A stretch of DNA of 64,000 nt from Cryptomeria japonica (lineage: Eukaryota > Streptophyta > Pinopsida > Cupressales > Cupressaceae). Both the position numbers and the translations under genes were made by a program. The stretch lies in assembly GCF_030272615.1 (NCBI RefSeq), contig NC_081411.1, positions 825,962,397 to 826,026,396 on the forward strand. Reading direction: 5' to 3'. The notes beneath the pieces are model-generated. The model worked only from the letters and a program-made list of their open reading frames with translations, did not search any database and was not told the DNA's origin. Of the stretch, positions 34,804-47,682 are shown piece by piece. Position 1 is the first letter of the stretch. Each line of letters begins with the position of its first letter.

Positions 34804-34860
34804 TGTTGTGACCTATTTCACACATTGCCCCATCACAGATGGTGACCCCTTGGTTTTGCT
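34804..34860 (+). other. Conserved start block of the RT-less family (copy a)
   Basis: TGTTGTGACC, CACACATTGCCCC and GGTGACCCC are shared with copies b (41255) and c (52516). The central CCATCacaGATGG can fold. In copy c the same place reads CCCCATTCCAAATGGGG, so the hairpin is preserved while its sequence changes. Confidence 0.6.
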
Positions 34861-35299
34861 TTTAGGGTTTTGTCCTAGCTCTGCAATTTCGTAAATCCAT
34901 CTTCTTTGAGAGTTTTGAGTTATGATTTTTGAGAAGTCATCCCGAGCCAAGTAGAGAGTTCATGCTCAAAATAATGTTTGAATGCTGTCAAAGTGCTTAG
35001 AAGGTTTGAAGGATGAGGATCACAATTTCTTTGAGTCATTTCTGACAACTTTCTATTTTTAGGAATTTTTGCTTTTTTCCTTTTTCCTAAATTTAGAAAG
35101 TTTTGTTTTTGGCACTTTGGGCCCAATCTGGAAAGCAACTTTTTTGGCTTGCTTTTTGCTTTTTTCTGCTTTTTTGAAAGTGAGATTAGGGTTTTGTTCC
35201 TCAGGTCATATGATTAGTGCTCATGTTCTCAGATTTGAAAAATTATGTCTCCAAGTGTAAAAAGCAAGGTGAAAACCCTAATCTAAGGTTTTGTTCCAG

Positions 35300-35900
35300 A
35301 TGATCTTGATATGAACATGACAAATCCAAATTGAACATGGCAGATCCAAATTGAACATGGCAGTTCGAATGAAGATAGTTTGAAAGGAATTTTTGCATAC
35401 AAAGAATCAAGTTCGCTAGGCATAAGGAGGAGATTAAAAGAAAAGCATTGTCCAAACAACCTTATGGCTAGACATAGACAAAGTCCACCATGTCTAATGA
35501 GCCTCCAACCCTGCCATGCCAAAGAGGAGATGGGAAGACATTGTTAAAGTTTGACTTGGCCAAGAAAATTATACAAAATTTGGAAGTTGGCAAGACATTA
35601 ACCAAGCTCGCCTAAGGGAAAACCAAAGGGTTTGGCATAAAACAAAAGGTTGCCAAGCAAGACATATGGAAATAAGTTAAGATGGATGTCCATACATTCA
35701 TGAAGTCCAACTTGCTTGAGCCAAAGATGACCAACACACTTCAAAGTTTGTTTAAGAAGAAAATAAAAATTGCCAAGATAAATTGCACAAAGTTTGCCAA
35801 CATGAATATACACAAACATTCAAAGTTTGCCTAGGCATAAATTGAATATGTGAAGATGCCTGAACAAGATGAAAATTTTCCCATGACCTATGAGTAATAC
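35300..35900 (+). repeat. Leader of copy a with short and degenerate repeats
   Basis: GATCCAAATTGAACATGGCA occurs twice in succession at about 35340-35380, after a shorter related copy. From 35546 to 35835 motifs such as TTGGCCAAG, TTGGCAAG and TTGCCAAG recur irregularly. The periodicity is much weaker than in the leaders of copies b and c. Confidence 0.4.
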
Positions 35901-36710
35901 ATAAAGACAATCAACTTACCATGGCCAAGAAAGAAAAATGGCTAGAGAAAAAATAAATTTGACAAAATAAGCACATGAAATCAAGCGTTAATCAAATGAA
36001 CAGGTTGGAAAAAAGTAAATTTTGACATGAATATTTTCCAACACTTTGAATTATTTTTAAAAATTCAAGAAAATTTTGGAACCTGAGAGAAAGTTCTAGA
36101 AGATTCCATGCTTTTTTAGCTGAGGATGAAATTTGGAAGAAAAATAAAACTTTCCATTTTGGAAAGAATTAAAACATAAAAACACAAAAACATGGAGCTT
36201 CTAAAATTAAAATTCTTAGCTCGATATATTTTCAACTAGTCACTTTCAAATTCATTATCAGGTTGGAAGATTGGAGTGCAATTGAGAAGAGGTTTTCTCT
36301 CTCTCATATTTTGTGGAAAATTGATTTTCAAGAGGGAATTTTGAAGAATTAAATTTTTTCTAAGTTTTGGAAGGAAGAAAATAAGTGCTTTTTTTGAGTT
36401 TTAGATAGATTTTTCAGAATTTAAGGCAAAATTTCATCAAAAACAGTCAAAGAAAACTCTAGAGGTTCAAGAAATTCATATTCTTGACTGATTTCTTTTG
36501 TCTAAACCATTTATTTCTCAAAATTTACTAAGTACTTGACCAATTTTATCCACTTTCAGTCTGATTTTTCACAGATATTTAGCTTTTTAACAAGCTGAAA
36601 GTGAAACTTTTAAAGTAAAAAGGGTCTAAAATCAGCGACAAAATCTTCAAGTTTTCATGTGTTTTGCAGCTTAAACACCACCAAAGGAATTCCTTCTAGG
36701 AAAGCTCAAG

Positions 36711-39700
36711 ATGAAGTTCGCGAGCAAGGGATTGCAATCGGAATCAAAGATCAAATCCAAGTGGAAGAATGTCATAGATACTGACCTTGGGCATGTGGAT
36801 TTTGAAGACTTGAAAAAGAGAATGTATGGTCATGATGGATACCTGCCAACACCTATTTCTCGCTGAATGATGAGGAATGACATCATCCAAGCAGCTGGAT
36901 TTTCACCAGCTAAAGAATGCGCTGAGCTGATGGTTGAATGTGCCATGCACTATTTTATGCAAGAAAGAGCGATCATTGCACCTGATGGAAGGGTATTAGC
37001 TAATCTTTTAGAGTTAGCCATTCGGGAAGCATTTGGAATACCAAGCTACAATAAAAACTCATATAAAACTAAAGAAGATACCCAAAAGATCTATGATGAC
37101 CAGTTTTAACTCTGTGCGGCAAATATCAACAAGTGATGGTTAGAAAAGACAAGACCTTCCCAAAATAAAATGCCAAAGAAGTTGTTGCGCCCATACTTCA
37201 AAGAGGAATATGGTGATATTATCCTACTGCTGAATAGAGTAATGGGCAGCCCTCAAGGTGCACCATTCGAGACATGGATGCACTACTTCATTGATGAAAT
37301 CAACTTAGGAGTCAAGATGTTCAATTGGTCCCGCATAATCAATAACAATCTTCAGGAACAATTGCCATATTTAGAAAAGACAAAGTCATTTTATATGAGC
37401 TATTACACAGTCTACCTGTTGGCCAAAAAATATAGATATTTTAGACCGGTTTGCAGAGGCACAGTTGGCAATGGTGAAAATGAATTCAAATCTTATGATT
37501 GTTACCCATAGTTGCAACTTAGTGAGGAGAGCCATTTCAAGCAAGTAAATGATGCATTCCTGATGTATATCACAAGACCACTATAAGGGGGAACTCATCA
37601 AAGGCTATCTCTTAAATCTAAGAGTTTAAACAATAAGTATGGATCCTGGTTTATCCAGTTTTTGAAATTCACATACATATGAGTTCAAGGTTTTTCCGGT
37701 AGTCCTTACCGACTTCCAATCTATCCCACCAACAAAATGGTCTTGCTAGAAGTACTTAGACAGTTGGGGACTTATAAAGGCTTCAAAAGAGTAAGGCAAG
37801 AGGCAACTATTTCCTTCCTATTATTTATTAGAAATATGTTGGAGTCTTGTCCAATGGCATAGGCAACTGAAAGTGCCAGGATAGAGATGCAATGGTATTC
37901 CTTCACATTCTACTAGTCCAGAGCTAATTATGATCCTCATGGTAATATTGGGACAGTAAATGGAGAGAGATACATGCACATAATAGACTTAGAAGATTTT
38001 TGGGCAAATGAATTAGACATTAGGAATAGACTATGGTTCAGACTACTAGTAAGCTTGATCAAAATAACTCTTTTCTGTGTACTTGATTAGTTGGAAGATA
38101 ATGCAGAATACACTCAGCCACGCTTTGACGAGAATACACCTTTTTCACTTGTCAGATGGTCAAAACCAAAGCATGCAAACTTGGCTACTTTAATGCAACT
38201 AGTTGTGAAGTATTCTCATTGGCAGGTCGATTAGCAAATTCATGGGCTAAGATGGAGAAATATAACCTTGAATTATGCCTTGATGGGTGAAGTAGAAGAA
38301 TGTTCTTCAAATGCAGAAGCATCTCAATGTTCCAGATTGATTGAAAGTGATAAAATGAAAGGAGAATTAGGAAACTCTTCAAGAACAAAAGGGAAGACAA
38401 TCGTAAATGAAGGACCTGCTCAGAAGAAACAAAGGATAGAACCATCTCGTTCTGCGGCATTAGGGAATATAATTGATACATTGGCTATTGATGAGTCATT
38501 GGCAGACATGGAGATTACTTTCTCAGTTCATGGAGGAAATGTAGAATCAGTCCATCAAGAAGATGAAGAGCCCCTGTCTCTTACAGGCACGAAAATATTG
38601 TTGTCAGATAATGAACTGGATATTCTGGGCAATGAATTTCAGGAGGGAATGATTTTCGCTCTTCGAGGAGGCCAAAATATGCCACGTGAAGAGAATGATC
38701 AGGAGGTGGAAGGTGTTGAACAACCTACAGTTCCTAATTGGCTAAAGGAAAGATTGAAAAAAAAGATACAAGTAATATAAGTTCAAGAAGAAGATGATAT
38801 GGCCACATTAGAACAAGTTGCTGTAAAGAAGCCAGTCAAAAGGTTTTCCACCATCCAAAGAGATGAAGTCGACTATCGCATGGTGCAGATTGCTGTGCCA
38901 AAAGTAGACAAGGAAAAAGGAGATATTGATTCTCATGAATATGCAATCACAACAATCAATTTGGGACCAACTACTAAGAGTCAAGAAGTTGAAGACTTGA
39001 ATAATTCAGTCACTTTCATGAATGCAAGACTGGACAAAGAAATGGGAAAGAAAAATGAATACAAAAGAGAAGTTGAGCGCCTAAGAGAATACATTCAACA
39101 TTTGACTAATCCACTCAACCAAGCCAATCCAAAAGTTCCTTCACTTTTAAATTCACAGGAGACAGTCAGATATTCTGAGGAAGAAGCAATTACACCTAAA
39201 GAAACTAAAGAATGGATGGAGAGCATAAGTAAAGAAGTAGTCACATTTGTGGAAGGGTTATCATTGGGCATATGGACAAACCTCCTCTTTACTCTTGAGG
39301 ATTGCAAGTATGGTAGAAGCATGGGCTAACCTCCAGGTCATTGAAGATAGGATTATTCCATGCCTTAGAGAGTTGAAAGGAGTTCGAAAACAAGAGTTAA
39401 TTGATGGAAATATAATTAAAGCAGGAGCTGCATAAGACTTCAACAGTTGGCACTAGACATTGGTTGCATGGAGTGAAGTCTTGGAGAAAGTGAAATCTGA
39501 TGTTGTTAGAGTTGAAGAACAAATAAAAGAAATTCAGGATAAGATTTTCCTTGTAGCTGCAGAAGTGCTTGAGAAAGAAACTATCCGAGAGAAGGATATG
39601 TAGCTGGAGAATCGAAAGATCAAAACACAAGAGCTTTTCTTCATGATCGCTGAACCAGTCTTGAAGCAAAATTTAGCTAGCATAAAACCTCTTGTCCATC

Positions 39701-39870
39701 CGACATGCTTTCCAGAGAGAGGAGTTGGAGTGGGAGATTGCTTTTGCTGTATGTGCTGACGATCTAGATGGACTAAAATTTAGGGTCGATATGCTTCCAC
39801 ATGACATGATGGAGGAGGTTGATCAAATTATGTCCAAGTTCATTGAACATTCTACTTCTCAATAGGAAGG
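36711..39870 (+). pseudogene. Copy a protein: about 1000-residue gag-like/coiled-coil protein, nonsense-riddled
   Basis: Frame from ATG 36711 (MKFASKGLQSESKIKSKWKN). Conserved blocks: AAGFSPAKECAELMVECAMHY, REAFGIPSYN, LLLNRVMGSPQGAPFETW, KSFYMSYYTVYLLAKKY, YDCYP, GSPYRLPIYPTNKMVLLE, ANYDPHGNIG. After about 38270 come a Lys/Glu-rich linker, VPNWLKERLKKK, ITTINLGPTTKSQEVEDL and a heptad-rich tail. The frame stays the same from 36711 to 39329 with about 11 stops (36864, 37107, 37134, 37509, 37587, 37681, 37861, 37915, 38089, 38234, 38778) and no frameshift; a frame change follows near 39250. Several stops stand where copy c has Gln or Arg (YP-stop-LQL against YPQLHL), pointing to C-to-T decay of a once-open gene. 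The function and family name are unknown to me. The conserved globular half plus coiled coil recalls a gag-like assembly protein (inference). Confidence 0.65.
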
Positions 39871-40861
39871 GGGGTGCAATCCTAAAAAATAGCACCTTGT
39901 GCCACTTGTCTTGCATGCATTGGCTTCTAGTTTTATTTTGGGAAACCCTAATTAGGGTTGTGTTGTTTTAATCTTACCGTTGATCTTAGATCGATCTCAA
40001 CCATTCATTTATTTTTCAGAACTCTATATAAACTCTCATTCTATCATTTCATTGTTGTGGAGAGATTTATGAAATTGCTGCTTAGAGCTACTTGAATAAT
40101 AAAAGTTCATTTGCAAGTATTTTCCTTGAAATCTTGTTGTTATTAAGTGGTTGCATGGTTGTGTATCTTTCTTGAACAACAGAATAGAATAGAACATATT
40201 TGCTTAAAGTAATTTGCTTTGAAGTTGTTAGATGAATGAAGGATTGATAGTTTAGATTGTTGAAACTTTTGCTCATACTTTCTTTGGATGGATGATTTTC
40301 GTTCAATGTGTAAAGTTAGCCTGAGCTTTGATGTGGAATCTTAACTTCTACTTTGAGTAATATTGTTTAAATGTTGCTATTATTCATAAGTATGAAAATC
40401 TTGAGCACAACCTTAGAAGATTGCACCCGCTTTGCATAGTTGTCCAAGAGTGGCGAAACAAAGTGTTGTTTTTGGTTTCACCCAGTCTTCACCATCTCTT
40501 GAGTTCATCAGAATAGCTTAGAAGTAGCATAGAACTCCTGAACCCTTATCCTTTTTATCCTTTTTTTGAGGAAGTTAAACTTTAAAATCCACACAAAAAA
40601 GAGAGAACATTCATTTCCATATTTGTCTAAGTCCTAGCTTGTGAATGATATTAGTCAAGCGTAAGTCCCCCTTGTATTTCAGCATACATAATGAAGGAAG
40701 CTATCCAACATAAAGTCGCTCATTCACACATATAGACCTTGGAGTCGCCTTGTGGTCTTTCTCGCAATCTTGGCACAAGTAGTGATTTTGTTTATGAGAG
40801 GATAGAGAATTATTGGATATTTTATTCTAATGTTCGATATATGATAAAACGTACACCAACA
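39871..40861 (+). promoter_or_regulatory. 3' region of copy a with TATA box
   Basis: After a G-rich GGAAGGGGGGTGC (39865) comes AACCCTAATTAGGGTT and, at 40022, ACTCTATATAAACTCTC, a good plant TATA context. Copy b has the same arrangement (AACCCTAATTAGGGC, ACTCTATATATACTCC at 47400). A promoter downstream of the ORF would fit a 3' LTR-like region. Confidence 0.45.
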
Positions 40862-41767
40862 AGTCTCCAATTCAGATTACTAGCATTCAAAAACAATCAG
40901 AGGTGAACTTAATACATTCTTTTCTATGCAATTACTAATCATGGAATGGATTTTACTTTTCCTGTTATATTTTTCTCCATTTATTAAATGTTCCTTGCTT
41001 TTTATTTTCAGTGTAATCATGAAAGAGTCCACATGGGAATAATGATATTCGATACAAAAACTGATTATGATCACAAAATTAATGTTTATTTATATAATGT
41101 AATTTATAATTTTTTAAAAAAAGAATAGAAAGCAAGTCTAACCTTAACGTCATTAATATTGAAATCATATCAACATGAAATATATTGTGTAATTTATTTC
41201 TTTAAGATATAAAATTAATATAATTTTATTATTTTAAACAATATAATAGGATAATGTTGTGACCTTTTCACACATCACCCCATTGCTAGCAGGGACCCCC
41301 GCTTACTATTTTTGCATCTTGTTAGTTTAGTGTTTTGGTAGTCAGACGACAATTTTGAGTTTTCAATGCCCGAGTTTCAAGTTTTGATGTGATCATGCCT
41401 AAAGTGCCATTAGGGTTTTAAGTTTTGAGTTGGATCAAGTGTATAAAATGTTAAATTGTTAGTGTGTCCTAATTTTGTCTAAGTCTGGATTTTGAGCGTA
41501 AATGAGTTTAAATGTGTCTAAGTTGATGACATTTTTGTGCCTAAGCATCAAGAGATCCTTTAGGGGTTTCTTTTTCGCCCCTAGTAGGTAAATTAAGTCA
41601 AATTTGCATTGTCTTGATGAAATCCCTATTTTCTTGCTCAAATTCAGGTAAATTTGACTAAGTCCTGATGCAGAATGATGAAATTGGATATGTTTGGATG
41701 CTTAGTGGTGCGAAAATCATCATATTCCTGATGGAAAACATTGAATTGAGGTCTAGAAGTCAGTAAT

Positions 41768-42305
41768 CCTAATGGATGACATTTTTCCATAAGCCTTTTG
41801 GATAGATTTCTGAGGACCCATGATTTTACCCACTCAAATTCCTGATGAGGGGCATTTTTCCCCAAGTGCCTTGACTTTTGTCCCGATGGACCGCATTTTT
41901 CCACCAGGAGGCCCAAATTTTGTCTAAGTGTTGGAAATTTTCCCGATGAGGGTCGAATTTCCCCAAGAATGAAGTATGAAGTTTAATGCGGATGAAATTG
42001 ATTGTCTTGATGGGGGTTGATTTTCCCCAAGTCAGTTCATGAGAGAATTTAATGGAAATAAGTGTGGATGATTGTCTTGATGGGGGGTGAATTTCCCCAA
42101 AATGTGTTTTGTGATCGAAATTAATGAAGATAACTATCCAAATGGGGTTCAATTTCCCCCAAAGTGGATTTTTGACTTAGTGAGCGAAATGAAGGAATTT
42201 TTATGCATCTAGATGGGGGTCAATTTTCCCCAAAGAGAAATTGTTATGAGTTATGATGATTTTTAATGAGGATTTTTATCTAGAGATGGGGCAATTTTCC
42301 CCAAT
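41768..42305 (+). repeat. Hairpin-unit tandem array in copy b leader, nine units of about 60-73 bp
   Basis: The motif GATGGGGGTCAATTTTCCCC and variants recurs at about 41768, 41841, 41881, 41941, 42005, 42075, 42137, 42207 and 42279. Each unit can fold as GGGG/CCCC around an AT loop. Spacer sequence between the motifs is poorly conserved. The strongest units are the last five. Confidence 0.8.
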
Positions 42306-43611
42306 TGGCCAAAATTCAATGAAATTGAACAATTTTAAATGCAAGTGTATTTGAATATAATTTTTTTTGCCTTGGCAACAATTATTTCATGTTCAACAAC
42401 AATTATTTAATGCTAGGAAGTAATTATTTAATGATTAAAATATTTTTTGCAAGGCAAATTGATTTTCCCAGGCAAGTATTATCCCACATTGCTTGTGTGG
42501 TGAAATGTTGAGGTGAAAACTAGTTTAAATATGCCCAACCAAAAATATAATATTATTATATTTGCTGATGTGACTGATTGAAGACATTATTTGGAGGCTG
42601 ATTGGTGTTCCCAGCTGGGTGATTTTTGCCCAAGTATCATTTTTGACACTATTATTGAGTTGGAGTTGTAGATTGAAGGGGTTATTTGCCCAATCAGACC
42701 TAGGCTTTGCAACGAGTTTGGTCGCTGATTAAGCCACATTTATGTGAATATGAGGGTGGCACCATTATTGGGGAGCCACAATTTTTGTTTGGGAGGCATA
42801 TTGCCCCACATTTTGGGCAATTTTGGTGATAGTCTTGGGCACCATTGTTGAAGGAATGGCTGCAACCACACTTAGATCATAATTCTACACCATAGATGGA
42901 GGTGGTTTTGGCATCATTGTTGGCTGGAACATCACATTTCAGACTTATTTTTCATCTCCAGCCACCTTCATACTTAGGCGATTACATTTGTGCATCTTGA
43001 TTTTGTGAAGTTTTGGGGCCTATTGTGGAGACACCATTGTTGTTACAATCTGAAATACCAATACCAGCAGTGTCGTCAGACTAAAACTTTATTACCAGCC
43101 ACTTGTTCTTGCCCAAACTTGGCCATTTTCAACCTTGGAGAGGTAAAATATATCAAATGCAAACACTTCATATGGCTGCAAGTACTTCAAAATGCTGATT
43201 TATGTTAGTTGTAGGTTATCTTTAGACTTTGAGCAACCATTATTGACCTTGGAAGGGTGTCTTTAGACATTGAAATTGAAAATCAGACCTTTGCAAACCT
43301 TTTCCAAAGGGAATCAGGCTTGTGGTATGATTCTGAACACCATTTTTGACAATTTCCTGAGTATGTCAACTTGTCTTTAGACTTAGTTTTTATAATTAGA
43401 CCTTATACAAGTATGAAAGCGATGGTTTTATGAGGGTTTTGTACCCTATTTTCATTCTATTTTCAAAATTCATGATGAATAATGCTAGAATTTCTATTTT
43501 TTATTCCTAAATTTTTCAAAATCATTAAAAATTAGAACTCATACAATTTCGAAAAATAAGTTATTTAGATATTTTTTCCATGATATTGACTTTGAATTTC
43601 ATACAGGTACC

Positions 43612-44309
43612 ATGTCAAAAGACGAGATCACTGTGAGGAAGGATCACTTGAAGATAGTACAAGAAGGTTTCTATTCGGATTCACAGTTGTTATCCCGATG
43701 GAAGAGAATTATGGATACAAACATGGAGTTCTTGGACATGGAGCGGATGTGACAGAGGATGTTCAGAATGAAGAATCAACTTCCTTCCACACTTTCTGCC
43801 AATATCATGAAGAGTGGTATATACTAGGCGGCTGGATTTCTTCCATCCATATAGTGCAGTCAGCTAATTGTGGAGTGTGCAAAGCACTATGAATCGATGA
43901 CCCAAATAATTAAATCAGCTAAAGAGGCCGTGCTTTCATACATTGCCAAAGATGCGATCGTGGAAGTGTTTGGAATCCCCAGGAGTACGAATATGTGAGA
44001 TAAAACCAAGGATGAATATGAAGTTAAGTTCCTAAATAAGGCAGATGCATGTATGATAGTTGTAAATAAAGAGTGGATGATTGAACCAAGGCATCACCAT
44101 TCAATGATGCCCAAGAGGCTCATGTGTACGGATTTTAAGGATGAGCATAGTGACTTGTTATTTCTACTCAATCGAGTGATGGGGATGCCTCAAGGTGCTT
44201 TTTTTGAGGGTTGGATGTTCTACTTTATCCAGGATTGTATAAGAGGAATTGTGGTTAATTGGGCCAAGATTATAAGTGATAATCTGGGTTTTCAGTTGGA
44301 TTATAAGTG
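43612..44309 (+). pseudogene. Copy b protein, N-terminal third
   Basis: The frame begins MSKDEITVRKDHLKIVQEGF and keeps SRWKRIMDTNMEFLD, AAGFLPSI, LIVECAKHYESMTQI, EVFGIPRSTN, MPKRLM and LLFLLNRVMGMPQGAFFEGW, aligning block for block with copy a (36760-37350). In-frame stops follow DMERM, precede AAGF, and follow GFLPSI and RSTNM. There is no frameshift until the frame ends at 44309 in a short local duplication of ATAAGTGATAATYTGGG. The family has no recognised function. Confidence 0.6.
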
Positions 44310-45945
44310 ATAATTTGGGTCTTCAATTTTGGCTTGTACTGACCTTAGCCAAGTCAATTTTCTAATAAGGACTCCAGGAGGGTCCAAAGTGTGTGTATAA
44401 TATTTGGTTTGAGTCAAGTGTAGGCCTATTTGAGTTAGTTTTCTTCCTAGGTTTGCACTTTGTGAGTAGGTGTTAGTTGGAGTAGTTAAATTGCCTTCTT
44501 GATGGTCAAAAGAGGCATAACTTGTTGAGAGAATTAGAGAGGTTTAAAATAGTCGTAGGAATGTTGAAAAATACATGAATGATGATATGTGATAGGTTGC
44601 CTAAGTTGGAAAGGCAAGATTTGAACAATTGTAAAAGATGTCATGACAGCTTTTCAAGTTGTCATCACAAAATTTGTCCTAAACTAGCTAGCGGTGAAGT
44701 TAGGGTTGAATCATTGCCCTAAGATGCCTCCACATGTGGAGATTCCTATATAAACCCCCTTTTGTACAAAGACAAGGGTTAGAGGCATGGTATTTTGAGT
44801 TTGACAATCTGAAACTACTCATTTTCAGACTGTTAACAATGTTATCTTCTGTTCTTGCTTTGAACAGTCACTAGGAATGGATTAAAACCATTGTTCCAAG
44901 ATTGGTTTTGGGTTCCTTGTTGTGTCCTAGTACTATTCTATCAATTTAATGCTTTGTTGTTAATTTTTGTTAGTGTATTTACCGTTTTGTTCTTAAACGA
45001 CCAACTTTGGCTTGTAAATAGCAAACTATGTAAAATGGGTGCCCCATAAAATCCCACTGTGGAAACTTCACAACCTGTTGGGAAATGGTTGGAAACCCAA
45101 TGTATATTGTGTATATGCAGGGAGGAGCACTGGAGATGAAGGAATCTATTGTTACCACCTTGTCCTAGGCGAGTCCAGGAGCAACCCGGCTAGAGAAACC
45201 AAGGTGTAATATGGATGTATATTGCAGGGGTGACTTCAAAACCTATACTCTATAATTTGGTATTGAATGATAGGTCCATTCAGAGTTCCAGTTGAGAGGA
45301 GAAGCTTTGAAAACCTTATTCCATAGCCTTACCCCTTTTTTGAATAGTCACAACCAGTTAAAGCCATTGAAACCCTAGCAAACCCTCATTTTTGGGTTAG
45401 GGTACTGTATGACAAGTTGGGGGACTAAACCCAAAAAAATCTTTTGAGGATTAAGGAGTGATTGAAGAATCATATAACTTATTGCAGGTTCTTTTGGACC
45501 AATTCACTCAAAACCCTTAAAAACCGGATTTAAGAGGCCTAATTGGGGCTCATCCTTGTAGCCTTATTTCTAAGCAATTTTATGAAATCGGTAAGGGAAT
45601 TGAAGATTGCAAAACCTCAAATGGACCCAGTTGACCTCAATTCATGGTAAATACCACCTCCACACCTTTGCAATGTCTCATAACAGTATGGGGGTGAAAA
45701 GTGAGAAGTTGACAAATTGTTGTCAAGGTTGCAAGATTGAGGATATGAGAAGCATATTAAATTGGTAGAGTTCCTAGTCAAAACACTTTTTGCAAACACC
45801 TTAAGATTGGAAAAGAGAGAGTCTTAGCAGAGATTGAGAAGGACTTGGAGGTCTTGAAGCATAGCTAGACCTGGTGAGGTTGGTGGAATTGAGCAACACC
45901 AACTAGGTGAAGTGTGAGCAAGCTAGGTTAACCCTATCAATTTGA
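44310..45945. other. Unrelated sequence replacing the middle of the copy b frame
   Basis: Copy a encodes about 400 residues at the corresponding place; copy b has 1.6 kb without homology. It holds a TATA-like CTATATAAACCCCC (44750) and could be an LTR-type insertion starting TGTACTGACC (about 44335). A possible end at GAAGCA (45866) has flanks TGGCT and TAGCT (4/5). TTTGGCTTGTA also occurs twice (about 44326 and 45006). The boundaries are not resolved. Confidence 0.35.
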
Positions 45946-45949
45946 ATGT

Positions 45950-47246
45950 TAGTTTGGGCAATAATGTTTATGATTTGACTAAAGATAAGGAAGAGGATGA
46001 TGATGTCATCTCGGCATTGAGAGGAATTGATCAAGAGATGTGACTTGATGATGGAATGGGTATTTCCACCATTCCCGATTGGGTATTACAGAGCATGAAG
46101 AAAAGCTAAATGATAGGAGCACAACCTATTGAGAACATTGATGATGTCTTAGCAAGGACAAACAAAGAGAAAGAGAAGAAGAAGGCCAAGATATTTTCCA
46201 ATGTGGCTATATATGAAACAGGTGTGCCAATTGCACAAGTGTCTATCCCAATGGTTGATGTGACTAAAGATGTAGCCACTCCCATGGATTATCAGATCAC
46301 TTTGATTGCCCTTGGACGAACTACAAAGGCACAGGTTTTCTAGGAATTTGATGATATAGTCCAGGAAATCAAGGTGCGATTGGATAGGGAGATTGAGAAG
46401 AAGAATATGTATAAGGAAGAGAATATGAGACTTAAGGAGTATATTGCAGGGACGAGTTCCCATGGGTGTGAAGATCCCTCTTTTGTTTCTTCTATTGCAG
46501 TTGATCGGGGATTTCATTTTGATCATGAGGTAGTGAGGAATACACATATAGAATTTGGAAAGTGGATTGAAGATGTGAAAAAACAAGCAGATGATTTCCT
46601 AACTCAATTTGTCCAAGCATTTGATAAATTGTCAAAGCATTTGATAAATTGTCAATGCTCATGTTTTGGATGCAGTATTTGGAGGTAGTTTGGGGTGATT
46701 TCCAGCTAGTACAAGAGAAGACAATTGCCTGCCTCAGGGTGTTGAAGCAAATCCTGATGCCCACATTGATCCATGAGAGATATATTTATGATTTTGAAGG
46801 ATGGTATTGTTCATTAGCCATGCGGAAGTCTACTTATGATCATGCCAGGAAAGAATGTGCAGAGATGGAGGGATCAATCAATGAGATTCAATCCAAAATA
46901 CTTTCATCTATTTAAGAATTATTAGGGGTAAATGTCAATGCTTCTAGTGATTTACACACTGAATAATTGAGAGGAAAGATGAAGTTCATGTACTTCATCT
47001 AGTTAGATTCTTTGAAGAAGAATCAAATTGATGATTTAGTTTCACTGTTGATTCACATCCACAGTTTGCAGCAGCTTATGCTAGATTGGGAGAATGTTTT
47101 TGATACTTGTTCAGATGCATTGGATGTGATAGATGCCTAGTAGGAGGATTTTCCCAGCATTACCATGGAGGAGCTAGATTCAGTCCTTTTCAGATTGTTG
47201 GAATATGTTGCTAGAGAGATGGGTGATGCCAAAATCTACTAGAAGA
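45950..47246 (+). pseudogene. Copy b protein, C-terminal coiled-coil part
   Basis: The frame resumes with EEDDDVISALRG, TIPDWVLQSMKKS, then ITLIALGRTTKAQVF, a heptad-rich LDREIEKKNMYKEENMRLKE and IEFGKWIEDVKKQADDF, matching copy a (38640-39250). An exact 20-bp tandem duplication (46616-46655) shifts the frame. Beyond it ACLRVLKQ and CAEMEGSINEIQSKI continue in the new frame to 46916, then broken to about 47246. It ends MEELDSVLFRLLEY, the counterpart of MEEVDQIMSKFIEH in copy a. Confidence 0.6.
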
Positions 47247-47682
47247 TTCCCTATTTGATGACTAGGTGTCATTCCATTGGATCACATGTGGGTGATTCCT
47301 TTTTATATGTAAACCCTAATTAGGGCTAATTTAGTGCTATGTTGACATGGTTTTGGTTCTTGATTTTAAATGAATATTGGCGATTCATTTCTTTTGAGAC
47401 TCTATATATACTCCATTGCCTCATTTGTAAGGGAGAGATTTTTGAGAATTTTCATCTATATGATGTAGATTTGAACACAATCATTCAAGTTTGGTGATTT
47501 ATTTAAGTGTTGTATGCATTTGTGGTTATCATTGCCTCCAAGTTAGATTAGAATTTTTTTCAAGCATTTTAGATTGAATGCATTTGTGTGGAATCCATTT
47601 GATCCATACCACTAGCTTCTTGCTGATTGTATGTTTGGCTTGCGAGGTCAATTGGAATTCAAAATTGAACTTAACTTCAATT

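Larger units (their letters stand above)
34804..40861 (+). mobile_element. RT-less element family, copy a (about 6.06 kb)
   Basis: It begins TGTTGTGACC and ends ACACCAACA. The flanks GGTCT (left) and AGTCT (right) match 4/5, a possible 5-bp TSD. Order: a start block with hairpin CCATC/GATGG, a 1.9-kb leader, a reading frame of about 1050 codons (36711 to about 39860), then about 1 kb of 3' sequence with CTAATTAGGGTT and a TATA box. No reverse transcriptase, integrase or terminal direct repeat is seen, so the class is unresolved; a non-autonomous LTR derivative that lost one LTR is possible. Copies b (41255) and c (52516) share the start block and protein; b shares the 3' end. Confidence 0.65.

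Noticed and set aside
34804-40861. Classic LTR retrotransposon with paired LTRs for copy a
   Set aside because: The first 1 kb and the last 1 kb show no similarity, so paired LTRs cannot be supported.
41768-42305. CRISPR array
   Set aside because: The units are imperfect, unevenly spaced and the 'spacers' are related. The sequence is plant-like and lies in an element leader.
46616-46690. Programmed frameshift in the RT-less family protein
   Set aside because: An exact 20-bp tandem duplication explains the frame change in copy b. The frame change in copy a lies nearby but has no shared slippery site.
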